A stretch of 46,651 nucleotides of DNA from Bacteroidota bacterium (GCA_016194985.1 JACQAK010000172.1:1-46651); one strand, 5' to 3'. Positions 1-8,066 are shown, counted from the first letter of the stretch. Notes: generated from the letters alone by a model not told the origin. Numbers and translations: made by a program.

Positions 1-756
1 ACCTCTGAGGCGAGAAAACGATTAACAGCTATTGTGGAGTTTAGTGACCTTGGAAGCGGTTTTCAAATTGCCATGCGCGATTTGGATATTAGAGGAGCGG
101 GAAATTTATTAGGAGGGGAGCAAAGCGGTTTCATTAATGATATGGGCTTTGATACCTATATGAAAATATTAAATGAAGCCATTGAAGAATTAAAACAGGA
201 AGACTGGTATAAACAAACCATCGAAGAGGGAGAATCGGCAAACGTTGATAAATCTGTATTCTCGAGACAATTCGTTAAAGAAACGGTGGTTGATACAGAT
301 TTAGCGTTATTGATTCCTGATACATATGTTAGTAACCTTACAGAACGCTTATTATTATATCGCGAACTGGATAATGTTGCTAAACCGGAAGAGTTGGTGG
401 TTTTTGAATCTAAATTAAGAGATCGCTTTGGGCCGTTGCCAACAGAGGCTATTGAATTGATCAATGTGGTAAGAATGCGTTGGGCGGCTATGCAACTTGG
501 TTTTGAAAAAATTACATTGAAGAACAACAAAATGATCGCTTATTTTTTAAGCAAACAGGATAGCGAATATTACAACTCTCCGATGTTTAAGGCCGTGTTG
601 TTATATGCACAAAAGACGCCAAAACAGGCCGCATTAAAAGAGCAAAATAATAAGTTATGGCTCACGATCGAAAACATTAAAAGTGTAGACGAAGCGATTG
701 TTGTGTTTGAAAAAATTACCAGCTTGTTAGTTAAGTCAACACAAGAATTAGCATAA
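1..756 (+). CDS. mfd: Transcription-repair coupling factor Mfd, C-terminal part (5' end outside window)
   Basis: The frame is open from base 1 and runs to a TAA at 754-756, giving about 251 residues of the C-terminus. Mfd is a DNA translocase that removes RNA polymerase stalled at lesions and recruits the excision-repair machinery. The stretch RGAGNLLGGEQSGFI just inside the window is the conserved region at the end of the RecG-like translocase module. The remaining ~200 residues fit the TRCF C-terminal regulatory domain, including a run resembling the family's 'IPDTYV..LTERLLLYREL'. A GTG at 34 could be mistaken for a start, but the frame continues upstream with Mfd-like sequence, so this is the tail of a longer gene. 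A strong bidirectional hairpin follows. Confidence 0.95.
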   Translation, partial: TSEARKRLTAIVEFSDLGSGFQIAMRDLDIRGAGNLLGGEQSGFINDMGFDTYMKILNEAIEELKQEDWYKQTIEEGESANVDKSVFSRQFVKETVVDTDLALLIPDTYVSNLTERLLLYRELDNVAKPEELVVFESKLRDRFGPLPTEAIELINVVRMRWAAMQLGFEKITLKNNKMIAYFLSKQDSEYYNSPMFKAVLLYAQKTPKQAALKEQNNKLWLTIENIKSVDEAIVVFEKITSLLVKSTQELA

Positions 757-778
757 TTTTAGCAGTAGGGCATAAAAA

Positions 779-804
779 AACCCGGTTCGTAAATGAACCG
801 GGTT
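779..804. terminator. Bidirectional rho-independent terminator between mfd and the minus-strand T9SS gene
   Basis: A perfect 10-bp stem, AACCCGGTTC / GAACCGGGTT, with a 6-nt loop lies between an A-tract (from 774) and a T-rich tract (to about 815). It can therefore stop transcription in both directions between the convergent genes. Confidence 0.9.
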
Positions 805-828
805 CTTTTATTTATTAAAAAGTGTAGA

Positions 829-2075
829 TTATTCTACAATCATTTTTTTAGTTGTAACGTGTCCGTCAACGTTTAATGAGTAGTAGTATACACCAGCAGC
901 ATAAGCACCTAATTTAATAGAGTGAGCTCCTGCAGCAGTATTAGCTTTTTCAGAAGTGATAACACGACCCATGATGTCTGTTACTGTAAATACAGCAGAA
1001 GTAACATCTTTAGCTAATTGGTAGTTAACAGTTGATTCAGATGTGAATGGATTAGGAATGTTTTGACCTAAAGCAACACCATTGTTTGCAGCAAGTTCTT
1101 TTACTCCTGTAACTGTGTTATCAGAAACGTAGAAAGAAATTAAGTGGTGCTCAAATCCGTAAGCAGCAGTATAAGCCATTGCCGGGATAAAACGACCATT
1201 CCAAGATCCAGCCATGTTGTAACGCACGTCTTGAGGTAAGATGTGAGAAGCGCTGTAATCACATAAAGCAGAACCAAAACCACAATCTTGGTAGTTAAAT
1301 AAAGTACTAGCACCCATTTCTTCTAATGAAGTAAATAAGAAAGTATTTGCAGTTACGTCAACTTGTTCTGTTAAAGTATAAGTATAACCTGGTTTGAATT
1401 GAACGCTAGCACAAAATAAACGGTTTCCTGTACTTGTAAAAGGAGTTGGTAAAGCAAATGATTTTTCTCTGAAAGCTGCATTAGCAGTATCAGTAGCTGT
1501 TAATAATACTTTAAACACAACTTGACCTGCAGGAACTGCAGTAGTTGGAGACGCAGCAGCTAATGTATTAGTAGGTTGTTTATATCCTAATCTTCTGAAG
1601 CTTAATGTATCAGCTCCACCAGGATATCCTGCAGAGTTTAAGAAACCACCTGTTGCATAAGTTCCTGTACCAGTAATCGGGCCATCAAAGAAAGTAACGA
1701 TTAAAGTATCAGTTACGTTTTTGTTACGAGTATAACCGTAAACAATAGATACTGAATCTACGTGTAATGATGCTGTTGGAGCAGCAGCAACCCAGTTTGT
1801 AGCTGCATCCTGAGAGAAAACGATAGATCTGAAATCTACAACTTCCGCTAAATGGTGAATCCAGATAGGAGCTGCAGTACCACCGAAATCAGCACACCGT
1901 TTCCAGAAGCTGTTCTTGAAACTGCAGAATTGCTTTGTTTATTAGTAGCACGTAATTCCGATTTGTTAAAAGAAGCTTTAGTTGTAAGCTTTTTACCCGG
2001 AACTAATAATTGAGACTGTGCAAAGCCCATTGAAGAAATGGCAATAGCACATACTAAAGAGTAAATTTTTTTCAT
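829..2075 (-). pseudogene. Secreted protein with T9SS C-terminal sorting domain, interrupted by a frameshift
   Basis: Translation starts at ATG 2073-2075 with a signal peptide (MKKIYSLVCAIAISSMGFAQ). The frame then breaks. The upstream frame hits a stop at 1848, while the adjacent frame is open from about 1900 down to the TAA at 829. Reading the second frame upstream gives continuous coding sequence (..ADFGGTAAPIW..), so one gene was split by loss of one base near 1895-1905. Restoring one G there gives ..SGNGGADFGG.. and about 415 residues. The last ~80 residues are a type A T9SS sorting domain (motifs NIPNPF, VNYQL, GRVI, GVYYYSL, KKMIVE). This domain directs export across the outer membrane and is normally removed. 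The next gene (2188-3480) is a paralogue of similar size. The central part has no recognised domain. It may be a real mutation or a one-base assembly error. Confidence 0.75.
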
Positions 2076-2106
2076 GTTTATAAGTTTAATTAAATTAAAG
2101 TTTACA

Positions 2107-2136
2107 CAAATATAATGAAACAATAATATAAAACAA
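2107..2136 (-). promoter_or_regulatory. Bacteroidota-type promoter for the frameshifted T9SS gene
   Basis: On the minus strand a TTG (2136-2134) is followed after 19 nt by TATATTTG (2114-2107), matching the TTG-N17-23-TAnnTTTG consensus. The start codon is 31 nt further on. The TTG lies immediately beside the terminator of the preceding paralogue. Confidence 0.6.
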
Positions 2137-2137
2137 A

Positions 2138-2165
2138 AAAACCGACCTGTTTTTAGGTCGGTTTT
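2138..2165 (-). terminator. Rho-independent terminator of the second T9SS-tail gene
   Basis: A perfect 11-bp stem, AAAACCGACCT / AGGTCGGTTTT, with a 6-nt loop is followed on the minus strand by a T-run. It lies 22 nt past the stop codon at 2188. Confidence 0.88.
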
Positions 2166-2187
2166 AACAATTATAGGTTTAAAAAAA

Positions 2188-3480
2188 CTACTCTACTATC
2201 ATTTTTTTAGAAACTACTTTACCATCTACATTTAAAGAATAGTAATATAATCCCGAAGCATAAGCTCCTAATTTAACAGAATGAGACCCTTTATCTGAGC
2301 TTACTTTTTCAGAGTAAATAACGCGACCTGTAATATCAGTAACATTAAATACAACAGAATTAGCATCATTGGCTAATTGGTAATTAACAGTAGACTCTTT
2401 AGAGAAAGGATTAGGCACATTTTGGTTTAAAGCAAATCCATTAGCTTCTAATTCTTTTACCCCTGTAATGGCAACAGTTAATTTATAACCAATATCATGA
2501 CTTTCGTAAGGGAAAGGATCAGTATAGGCATAAGTAGGAATAAAATAGCCATTCCAGCCCTGAGTACTAATATTATATCTGGTATCTGTAGATAAGAAAT
2601 AAGACATATTCATATCCGTGGTATAGTCAGAAGGAGTACCATAAATAGTAGGAGCTGTACCTGCACCATTTTGCTCAGAACTTAAAACAAAAAACACATT
2701 TTTATTAGCAATATTGGTTCCATCACCAATTAACAAATCGGTTAATGTATATGTGTATCCTGGTTTGAAAGAAACAACACAACCAATTTTCTTAGAGTTA
2801 GTTTGTGGAGCTATTCCGGAAGTTCCTACTTTTATTTGTTTATAAACACCACCGGAACATGTATCTGCATAAGTTAAACCAACAGAAATTCTTTTTAACA
2901 CCTGCATGGTTGATTTAAGTTCCTGTGCCGCAAAGTCAAATTGGATATCCTGATAAGGGAAATTACCCCCTAAGGTATAATCAAGAGAGTGATTTTCTGC
3001 AATAACCTGAATAATCAGTGAATCTGCAGTATTATTCGCTAATCCGGTATTTCTTTCATATAAATAACCAATAGCAATAGAATCCAGCGTATAGGTTGCT
3101 AACTTATCGGTAATAATAGTTTGCTGAGCCATAAAACTAGGATCCATATAATTAGCCACCTTGTGCACATAAGGATTAACAGGCGTATTACTAGAATTAT
3201 ACCCTAAAGTAATTGCTGAATCAGGAAACACATGCATTGCGCTGATTACCTGAACTCCGGGGTTAATTAATTCAATAAAATCAAGTTGATTAAACCAAGC
3301 AGATCCGTTAGAATTAGTTGTTTTATGTGCTAAAGAAGAGCCTGTGTTTCTGAAATTAGCAGCCTTCACTTTTTTAAAGTGCTGAACAGGTTCTGCCGGA
3401 ACTGTATTAATCCGTAATTTGTTTTGAGCATTAGCCAAAACAGAAACGATTAACATTGAAGAAAGTAGAATTTTTTTCAT
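2188..3480 (-). CDS. Secreted protein with T9SS type A C-terminal sorting domain
   Basis: 430 residues. I chose the ATG at 3478-3480 because it opens a clean signal peptide (MKKILLSSMLIVSVLANAQ); an earlier in-frame start would put unrelated charged sequence before it. The last ~80 residues are a Por-secretion sorting domain (NVPNPFSKESTVNYQL, GRVIYSEK, GLYYYSLNVDG, KKMIVE), so the protein should cross the inner membrane by Sec and the outer membrane by T9SS. The central ~320 residues match no domain I can name. They resemble the neighbouring frameshifted gene in layout and in short stretches (for example FKPGYTYTLT, RYN, FIP.. before the tail), so the two are paralogues. It has its own promoter and terminator, suggesting independent expression. 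Confidence 0.85.
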   Translation of the reverse strand: MKKILLSSMLIVSVLANAQNKLRINTVPAEPVQHFKKVKAANFRNTGSSLAHKTTNSNGSAWFNQLDFIELINPGVQVISAMHVFPDSAITLGYNSSNTPVNPYVHKVANYMDPSFMAQQTIITDKLATYTLDSIAIGYLYERNTGLANNTADSLIIQVIAENHSLDYTLGGNFPYQDIQFDFAAQELKSTMQVLKRISVGLTYADTCSGGVYKQIKVGTSGIAPQTNSKKIGCVVSFKPGYTYTLTDLLIGDGTNIANKNVFFVLSSEQNGAGTAPTIYGTPSDYTTDMNMSYFLSTDTRYNISTQGWNGYFIPTYAYTDPFPYESHDIGYKLTVAITGVKELEANGFALNQNVPNPFSKESTVNYQLANDANSVVFNVTDITGRVIYSEKVSSDKGSHSVKLGAYASGLYYYSLNVDGKVVSKKMIVE

Positions 3481-3513
3481 GTTTATTTTTTTTAGTGAAT
3501 AATAGTACTTATA

Positions 3514-3543
3514 CAAATGTAACCCCTTGATTTTTAAAATCAA
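3514..3543 (-). promoter_or_regulatory. Bacteroidota-type promoter for the intact T9SS-tail gene
   Basis: On the minus strand TTG (3543-3541) is followed after 19 nt by TACATTTG (3521-3514), 33 nt upstream of the ATG at 3480. Spacing and sequence fit TTG-N17-23-TAnnTTTG and match the promoter of the paralogue. Confidence 0.62.
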
Positions 3544-3611
3544 AATAAATGCAGTAAAAATAATTAGTTGAAAAAATAAACAACCACAGTAATTATACGC
3601 ATGAATACAGC

Positions 3612-3619
3612 TATCTTTG
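3612..3619 (+). promoter_or_regulatory. -7 element TATCTTTG four bases before the thioesterase start
   Basis: TATCTTTG fits the TAnnTTTG -7 consensus, with only 4 nt before ATG 3624. No TTG lies at the expected -33 distance. If used, transcription would begin at or next to the start codon. Confidence 0.35.
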
Positions 3620-3623
3620 AAGC

Positions 3624-4037
3624 ATGTTAAAAAACAAAACAGAATCCCAAATAAAATTTAGTGAAGTAGATTCTCTCAGAGTGGTGTGGCACGGACATTA
3701 TGTTAGATACTTTGAAGACGGAAGAGAAGCTTTTGGAAAACAATACAATTTAGGTTATCTGGATATATACGAACATGGATTAGCTGTGCCTCTGGTTGAT
3801 CTTCAGGTTAATTTTAAACGAATTTTGGAATATGGAGATTCTGCCATAATCGAAACCATATTTATCAACTCTCCGGCTGCTAAACTGATTTTTGAATATA
3901 CAATTAGTAGCGCAAAACATGGATATGTAGCATGTACAGGTAGAACCACACAAGTGTTCATGAATCCTGTAAACAAGGAGCTTTTCATTACAATGCCGCC
4001 ATTTATGGAAGAGTGGAAAAAAAAATGGAACCTTTGA
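3624..4037 (+). CDS. Acyl-CoA thioesterase, 4-hydroxybenzoyl-CoA thioesterase (YbgC/FadM) hotdog family
   Basis: 137 residues, the usual length for a single hotdog-fold thioesterase. The N-terminal motif is VDSLRVVWHGHYVRYFEDGREAF. It matches the 4HBT signature (D..g.v.H..Y..yfE.gR), with Asp16 at the catalytic position. The protein should hydrolyse an acyl- or aroyl-thioester in the cytoplasm. It opens a same-strand run with a LolA-like carrier, a LolB-like lipoprotein and a FabZ-like protein. This combination is typical of flexirubin and aryl-polyene clusters, where a thioesterase, periplasmic carrier and dehydratase sit beside ketosynthases. No ketosynthase, acyltransferase or exporter is present here, so the substrate is unknown. 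There are 64 nt to the next gene. Confidence 0.85.
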   Translation: MLKNKTESQIKFSEVDSLRVVWHGHYVRYFEDGREAFGKQYNLGYLDIYEHGLAVPLVDLQVNFKRILEYGDSAIIETIFINSPAAKLIFEYTISSAKHGYVACTGRTTQVFMNPVNKELFITMPPFMEEWKKKWNL

Positions 4038-4089
4038 TGATCTTAATGTTTCTTAACACTATCCTGCATTTTTCATCCTGATTTATGTT

Positions 4090-4097
4090 TATTTTTG
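4090..4097 (+). promoter_or_regulatory. -7 element TATTTTTG four bases before the lolA-like start
   Basis: TATTTTTG fits TAnnTTTG and sits 4 nt upstream of ATG 4102, the same spacing as at the thioesterase gene. No convincing TTG at -33 was seen. Confidence 0.3.
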
Positions 4098-4101
4098 ATA
4101 T

Positions 4102-4722
4102 ATGTATAAAATAATACTTTTCATTTTAGTGCCGTTTATTGGTTTTTCTCAAAACTTTAAAACAGTTAAAGATACCACCGCTCTTAAACAAAAAATTGAG
4201 AGCATGAGCAAAGCAACAACCTCTATCGAAGCAGATTTTGTGCAGGAAAAAAACCTGAGTATGATGTCCGAAAAAATAATCAGCAAAGGGCATTTTGTGT
4301 TTAAAAAAGAAAACCTCTTGCGTTGGGAATACGTAACGCCATCCAGGTATTTAATTGTCATTAATAAAGAAAAAATTATTATCAAAGACGAAAAAAAAAC
4401 CTCTAAATATGATATGAATAGCAACAAAGTGTTCAAAGAAATTAACGACATCATGCTGTCGTGTGTTCAGGGGACTATTTTTAAATCCAATAAATTTAAA
4501 ACCGGCTATTTTGAAAATGAGAAATTTTATAAGCTTGAATTGACCCCACAGGTAAAAAACATGAAAGAAACATTCAAAAAAATTAACCTGTATTTTGATA
4601 AAACCGTAACTTCGGTGGCTAAAATGGAAATGATAGAAAATAATGAGGACCTTACCTCTCTTGATTTTTCGAACAAAAAATTAAATGCCCCAATTGCCGA
4701 AACGATATTTACTGTTAAGTAG
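4102..4722 (+). CDS. LolA-like outer-membrane lipoprotein carrier protein
   Basis: 206 residues with a Sec signal peptide (MYKIILFILVPFIGFSQ). The mature part follows the LolA pattern: IEADFVQEKNLSMMSEKIISKG, then GHFVFKKENLLRWEYVTPSRYLIVINKEKI, a region corresponding to the LolA core where the concave beta-sheet binds an acyl chain. LolA proteins carry lipoproteins or other lipids across the periplasm. This one lies between a thioesterase and a LolB-like lipoprotein and overlaps the latter by 38 nt, so the two are translationally linked. That suggests a dedicated carrier/acceptor pair for a lipid made by this unit rather than the housekeeping LolA, though I cannot exclude the latter. Confidence 0.8.
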   Translation: MYKIILFILVPFIGFSQNFKTVKDTTALKQKIESMSKATTSIEADFVQEKNLSMMSEKIISKGHFVFKKENLLRWEYVTPSRYLIVINKEKIIIKDEKKTSKYDMNSNKVFKEINDIMLSCVQGTIFKSNKFKTGYFENEKFYKLELTPQVKNMKETFKKINLYFDKTVTSVAKMEMIENNEDLTSLDFSNKKLNAPIAETIFTVK

Positions 4723-5332
4723 CTTTATAGTTTGTTTGCTTGGGCAATCCTGTCTGATTTCAAAATATAAACACCCTTCTCAGTGCCATCGTGTTGTTAT
4801 CACCAAACAAGCAGTTACTCCAATATTAAAAGAAACAAACGCGTTGAAATTTAAAACATCAATTGATGTTTTAAAAAATCATTTAAGCGGAATAGTTATT
4901 GTTAAACAAACAGATTCGGTATCCACACATATTATTTTTGTTACCGAACTGGGCATGAAAATGTTTGATTTTGAATGGAAAAACAAAGTCATGAATCCTG
5001 TTTATGTATTTGAACCGCTTAACAAACCGGCACTCATCAATGCATTGCTGGCAAATTTTAAATACATGTTTTTATTAGATGTGTTTGATACCCACGCAGG
5101 CCTTTGCAGTAATAAGAATATTAAGACCTACTATGTATTGGAGGGCTATAAACACAGATATATTGTGGCGGATACATTGGGCAGAATATATTCTCAAAAC
5201 GTGTTCAATAAAAATAAAAAAAGCTGTTTTATAAATTATACTTTTGTTCCCGAAACCGGATCATATACTACTATTAACTGCATACAGTTCGGATTAGTAA
5301 AGATCCGTACAGAGCTTAACCTAATTGAATAA
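4685..5332 (+). CDS. Putative outer-membrane lipoprotein, LolB/DUF3261-like
   Basis: 215 residues. The hydrophobic N-terminus ends in LLGQSC, a relaxed lipobox, so Cys23 may be lipidated. The stretch SGIVIVKQTDSVSTHIIFVTELGMKMFDF looks like the LolB/DUF3261 half-barrel, where a beta-strand 'sG.l..........r......G..lf..' pattern recurs. I base this on pattern and context, not on a profile match. The start overlaps lolA by 38 nt. In aryl-polyene clusters a LolA-like protein is commonly paired with a DUF3261 lipoprotein that receives cargo at the outer membrane; the arrangement here is parallel. It could otherwise be an uncharacterised lipoprotein. Confidence 0.6.
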   Translation: MPQLPKRYLLLSSFIVCLLGQSCLISKYKHPSQCHRVVITKQAVTPILKETNALKFKTSIDVLKNHLSGIVIVKQTDSVSTHIIFVTELGMKMFDFEWKNKVMNPVYVFEPLNKPALINALLANFKYMFLLDVFDTHAGLCSNKNIKTYYVLEGYKHRYIVADTLGRIYSQNVFNKNKKSCFINYTFVPETGSYTTINCIQFGLVKIRTELNLIE

Positions 5333-5336
5333 TAAG

Positions 5337-5717
5337 ATGACAACGACTTTTTTGCTGAATGATTTTTACACGGTAATGTCTGCTAAAAAAACCGAAAACG
5401 GCGTACTACTTGCGACTATTGTGTTAAATGTGAATCATCCCATTTTTAAAGGACATTTTGAACAAATGCCTGTTGTTCCGGGAGTGTGTCAAACACAATT
5501 GATTAAAGAATTATTGCAGGAAGAAACAGGTAAAAATCTCACATTATCGATAGGTAATAATATAAAATTTACCGGAATGATTATTCCCACAACACACCCT
5601 ACTGTTCAGGTTGAATTGAATTACACCGAAGCAAATGAGCAATACATTGTAGATGCTCAACTGTTTTTTGAAAACACTATCTTTACAAAATTTAAAGGAA
5701 CTTTTAGTCAAAATTAA
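5337..5717 (+). CDS. FabZ/FabA-like hotdog protein (3-hydroxyacyl-ACP dehydratase family)
   Basis: 126 residues from ATG 5337. The frame also opens at a TTG (5325), but the ATG sits directly after the upstream stop (5330-5332) and gives the normal family length. The diagnostic stretch is HPIFKGHFEQMPVVPGV. It corresponds to the FabZ motif H..GHFPg.P..PGV and contains the expected catalytic His40. Where canonical FabZ has an acidic partner seven residues after PGV starts, this protein has Gln54 (PGVCQTQL). Similar small hotdog proteins occur in flexirubin-type clusters. The role would be dehydration of a polyene-acyl-ACP intermediate or simply binding it. It follows the LolB-like gene by 4 nt and precedes the DUF420 gene by 3 nt, so it is co-transcribed. 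Confidence 0.8.
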   Translation: MTTTFLLNDFYTVMSAKKTENGVLLATIVLNVNHPIFKGHFEQMPVVPGVCQTQLIKELLQEETGKNLTLSIGNNIKFTGMIIPTTHPTVQVELNYTEANEQYIVDAQLFFENTIFTKFKGTFSQN

Positions 5718-5720
5718 ACC

Positions 5721-6320
5721 ATGGAAACTCAGGAATTATTAAATAAACAAAACGATAAAACCGTTTTTAAAATTGTATTAGGCGTAAGCATTTTAGTATG
5801 TTTGATAGTTATTGTACTTAATCAAAAATTAATTCCGGTTCCCGACACATTTCCTCATTTCATTTACAAGTTACCATTGGTAAACGCCTTTATTAATGGC
5901 ACCTGTAGCCTGCTTTTAATTTTTTCGCTTTTAGCTATAAAGAAACGAAACATACAACTTCACAAGAAGCTTAATATCACGGCCTTTATCTTATCAGCGT
6001 TATTTATTATTTCATATGTAACAGCCCACTACTTTATTCCTGATACTATTTTTGGCGACACAGACCATAACCATTTTTTAGATGATAGCGAAAGAGCAGC
6101 TGTTTCAGGAGTAAGAATGCCATATCTGGTGCTTTTATTGAGCCATATTTTTTTGGCAGTGGTAGTTTTACCATTAGTGTTATTATCATTTTATTATGGC
6201 TTAAAAGACGACAGAATAAAACATAAAAAAATCACTCGCTTTAGTTATCCTATTTGGTTATATGTAACTATCACCGGCGTTATTGTTTATATAATGATTT
6301 CGCCATACTATAATTACTAG
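5721..6320 (+). CDS. DUF420 integral membrane protein (CtaM-like)
   Basis: 199 residues with about five hydrophobic segments (around 18-35, 52-72, 84-103, 137-160 and 178-195). The middle motif LPLVNAFINGTCSLLL, the segment LHKKLNITAFILSALFIISYVTAHY and the conserved histidines mark it as DUF420. Members such as Bacillus CtaM are needed for assembly of active haem-copper cytochrome oxidase. An insert rich in Asp, Asn and His (GDTDHNHFLDDSE, about residues 113-125) interrupts the loop after the third hydrophobic segment. It is only 3 nt after the FabZ-like gene. Its function is probably unrelated to the lipid unit, so I read it as co-transcribed by proximity. A terminator follows. Confidence 0.8.
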   Translation: METQELLNKQNDKTVFKIVLGVSILVCLIVIVLNQKLIPVPDTFPHFIYKLPLVNAFINGTCSLLLIFSLLAIKKRNIQLHKKLNITAFILSALFIISYVTAHYFIPDTIFGDTDHNHFLDDSERAAVSGVRMPYLVLLLSHIFLAVVVLPLVLLSFYYGLKDDRIKHKKITRFSYPIWLYVTITGVIVYIMISPYYNY

Positions 6321-6340
6321 GTTTCTTTCAATTAAATTTT

Positions 6341-6365
6341 GAGCTCCGAATTTTATTCGGGGCTC
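6341..6365 (+). terminator. Rho-independent terminator after the DUF420 gene
   Basis: The stem GAGCTCCGAA / TTCGGGGCTC (one T-G wobble) has a 5-nt loop followed by TTTTTTTG. It closes the 3.6-6.3 kb transcription unit. Confidence 0.85.
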
Positions 6366-6372
6366 TTTTTTG

Positions 6373-6380
6373 TATATTTG
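6373..6380 (+). promoter_or_regulatory. -7 element TATATTTG upstream of rpoN
   Basis: TATATTTG, 10 nt before the rpoN ATG, fits TAnnTTTG and directly follows the preceding terminator. No TTG is at the optimal distance (the nearest, at 6339, is 31 nt upstream). Confidence 0.4.
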
Positions 6381-6390
6381 CTAAAGAATT

Positions 6391-7878
6391 ATGGCACTTA
6401 AGCAAACACAGCATTTAAAGTTATTACAAAAATTATCACCTCAACAAATTCAGTTAATGAAATTGTTGCAGTTGCCTACTGTTGCTTTAGAACAAAGAAT
6501 AAAAGAAGAACTCGAATTGAATCCTGCTTTGGAAGAAGATAATAGCGAGATAGAAAATGAGGAAACAGACAATGAGTATGATGAAGTAGATAATTCGGAA
6601 TCGGAAGATGCCAATGACTTTGAAGAAAAAGAAGTTGATAAAATAGATGACGGGTACGAGTTGGAGGATTATATGGACGCCGGAGATCTGGATGCCTATA
6701 AATATGAAATCTCCAACAGAAGTGCTGATGATGAGGTCTTTCAATCGGTGGTAGTTGAAGGGCCTGACTTCCATTCACAGTTGGAAGAACAACTAGGACT
6801 AAGGGATCTTACCGAAAAACAATTCGCCATTGGATTATATCTTATTGGATGCATTGATGAAGACGGTTATATCCGCAGAGATCTGGATCTGATTGTTGAT
6901 GATCTGGCCTTTTCTCAAAATACACAAACCACTAAAGAAGAACTGGAAGCGGTTTTAAAAACCATTCAGGAATTTGACCCTGCCGGTGTAGGCGCAAGAA
7001 CTCTTCAGGAATGCTTGTTAATTCAATTGGAGCGTAAGCCTATAAAAGCAAAAGAAACCCATTTGGCCATTGAGGTAGTAAAAACCATGATGGATGAGTT
7101 TTCTAAAAAACATTACGATAAAATCGTCAGAAAACTGAATATCGAAGAAGATGATTTAAAAGATATTATTGCTGAGATCACACACCTGAACCCTCGTCCC
7201 GGAAACTCCGAAGGAGACAATAAAGGACAACTATCGGAAGTGGTTCCTGATTTTAACATCAGTGTTAATGACGGCGTGGCAGAATTGAGCATCAATCAGC
7301 GTAACCTGCCCGATCTGAAAATCAGCAATGATTATATTGAAATGCTGAAAGAATATTCTCGGGCTAAAGAAAAATCAATTAAAGAAGCCAGCTCTTTTGT
7401 AAAAGGAAAAATTGAATCAGCACAATGGTTTATTGAGGCCCTGCAACAACGCCATCAAACCATGTTGGTATCAATGCATGCCATTATGGAATATCAGCAG
7501 GAATATTTTTCGAGCGGAGATGAATCCAAGCTTAAGCCAATGATCTTAAAAGACATTGCCGATAAAGTAGGTTTGGATATTTCTACTGTTTCGCGCGTGG
7601 CTAACAGTAAATATGTACAAACCCCCTACGGCACCTTTTTATTAAAGACCTTTTTCTCAGAATCATTAAGCACTGATGGCGGCGAAGAAGTTAGTACCAG
7701 AGAGGTTAAAAAAATTCTTCAGGAATGCATTGCTAATGAAGATAAAAAGAAACCATTAACCGACGATGCCCTTTGCGAGATTTTGAAAGAAAAAAAATAC
7801 AACATTGCCCGCCGAACAGTGGCCAAGTATCGTGAGCAATTGGACATCCCTGTTGCCAGAATGAGAAAAGAGATATAA
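6391..7878 (+). CDS. rpoN: RNA polymerase sigma-54 factor RpoN
   Basis: 495 residues, normal family length. Residues 1-45 form the Gln/Leu-rich activator-interacting region (QTQHLKLLQKLSPQQIQLMKLLQLP). Residues about 47-110 are a very acidic spacer. The core-binding domain follows, then the helix-turn-helix region (DIADKVGLDISTVSRVANSKYVQTPYGTFLLKTFFSE). Near the end is the signature RpoN box ARRTVAKYRE (residues 473-482), which reads the -24 promoter element. Sigma-54 needs an AAA+ enhancer-binding activator for open-complex formation; none is encoded in this window, so its targets cannot be inferred here. The gene has its own -7 element after a terminator, and I saw no clear terminator downstream. 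Confidence 0.97.
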   Translation: MALKQTQHLKLLQKLSPQQIQLMKLLQLPTVALEQRIKEELELNPALEEDNSEIENEETDNEYDEVDNSESEDANDFEEKEVDKIDDGYELEDYMDAGDLDAYKYEISNRSADDEVFQSVVVEGPDFHSQLEEQLGLRDLTEKQFAIGLYLIGCIDEDGYIRRDLDLIVDDLAFSQNTQTTKEELEAVLKTIQEFDPAGVGARTLQECLLIQLERKPIKAKETHLAIEVVKTMMDEFSKKHYDKIVRKLNIEEDDLKDIIAEITHLNPRPGNSEGDNKGQLSEVVPDFNISVNDGVAELSINQRNLPDLKISNDYIEMLKEYSRAKEKSIKEASSFVKGKIESAQWFIEALQQRHQTMLVSMHAIMEYQQEYFSSGDESKLKPMILKDIADKVGLDISTVSRVANSKYVQTPYGTFLLKTFFSESLSTDGGEEVSTREVKKILQECIANEDKKKPLTDDALCEILKEKKYNIARRTVAKYREQLDIPVARMRKEI

Positions 7879-8066
7879 GCGCGCCTAAACTGTTTCAGGT
7901 AGCTTTTAGACACTCCAATTTTCACCTTTGAAATCTTTCGATATTATTTATTAAGAAGTTTGTTTTTCTACAAAATTTCTACAGAAATCATTGTTTTACA
8001 ATCACTTAAATGAGTAAACAGTGAAACTTACTTATTAAAAAAGCGCTCGTTTTTTTAGCTATATCA

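Noticed and set aside
5325-5336. TTG start for the FabZ-like gene
   Set aside because: It would overlap the previous gene and add only four residues; the ATG at 5337 directly follows the upstream stop.
7879-8066. Terminator or small RNA after rpoN
   Set aside because: The gap is AT-rich, with no stem-loop followed by a T-run and no conserved RNA motif that I recognise.
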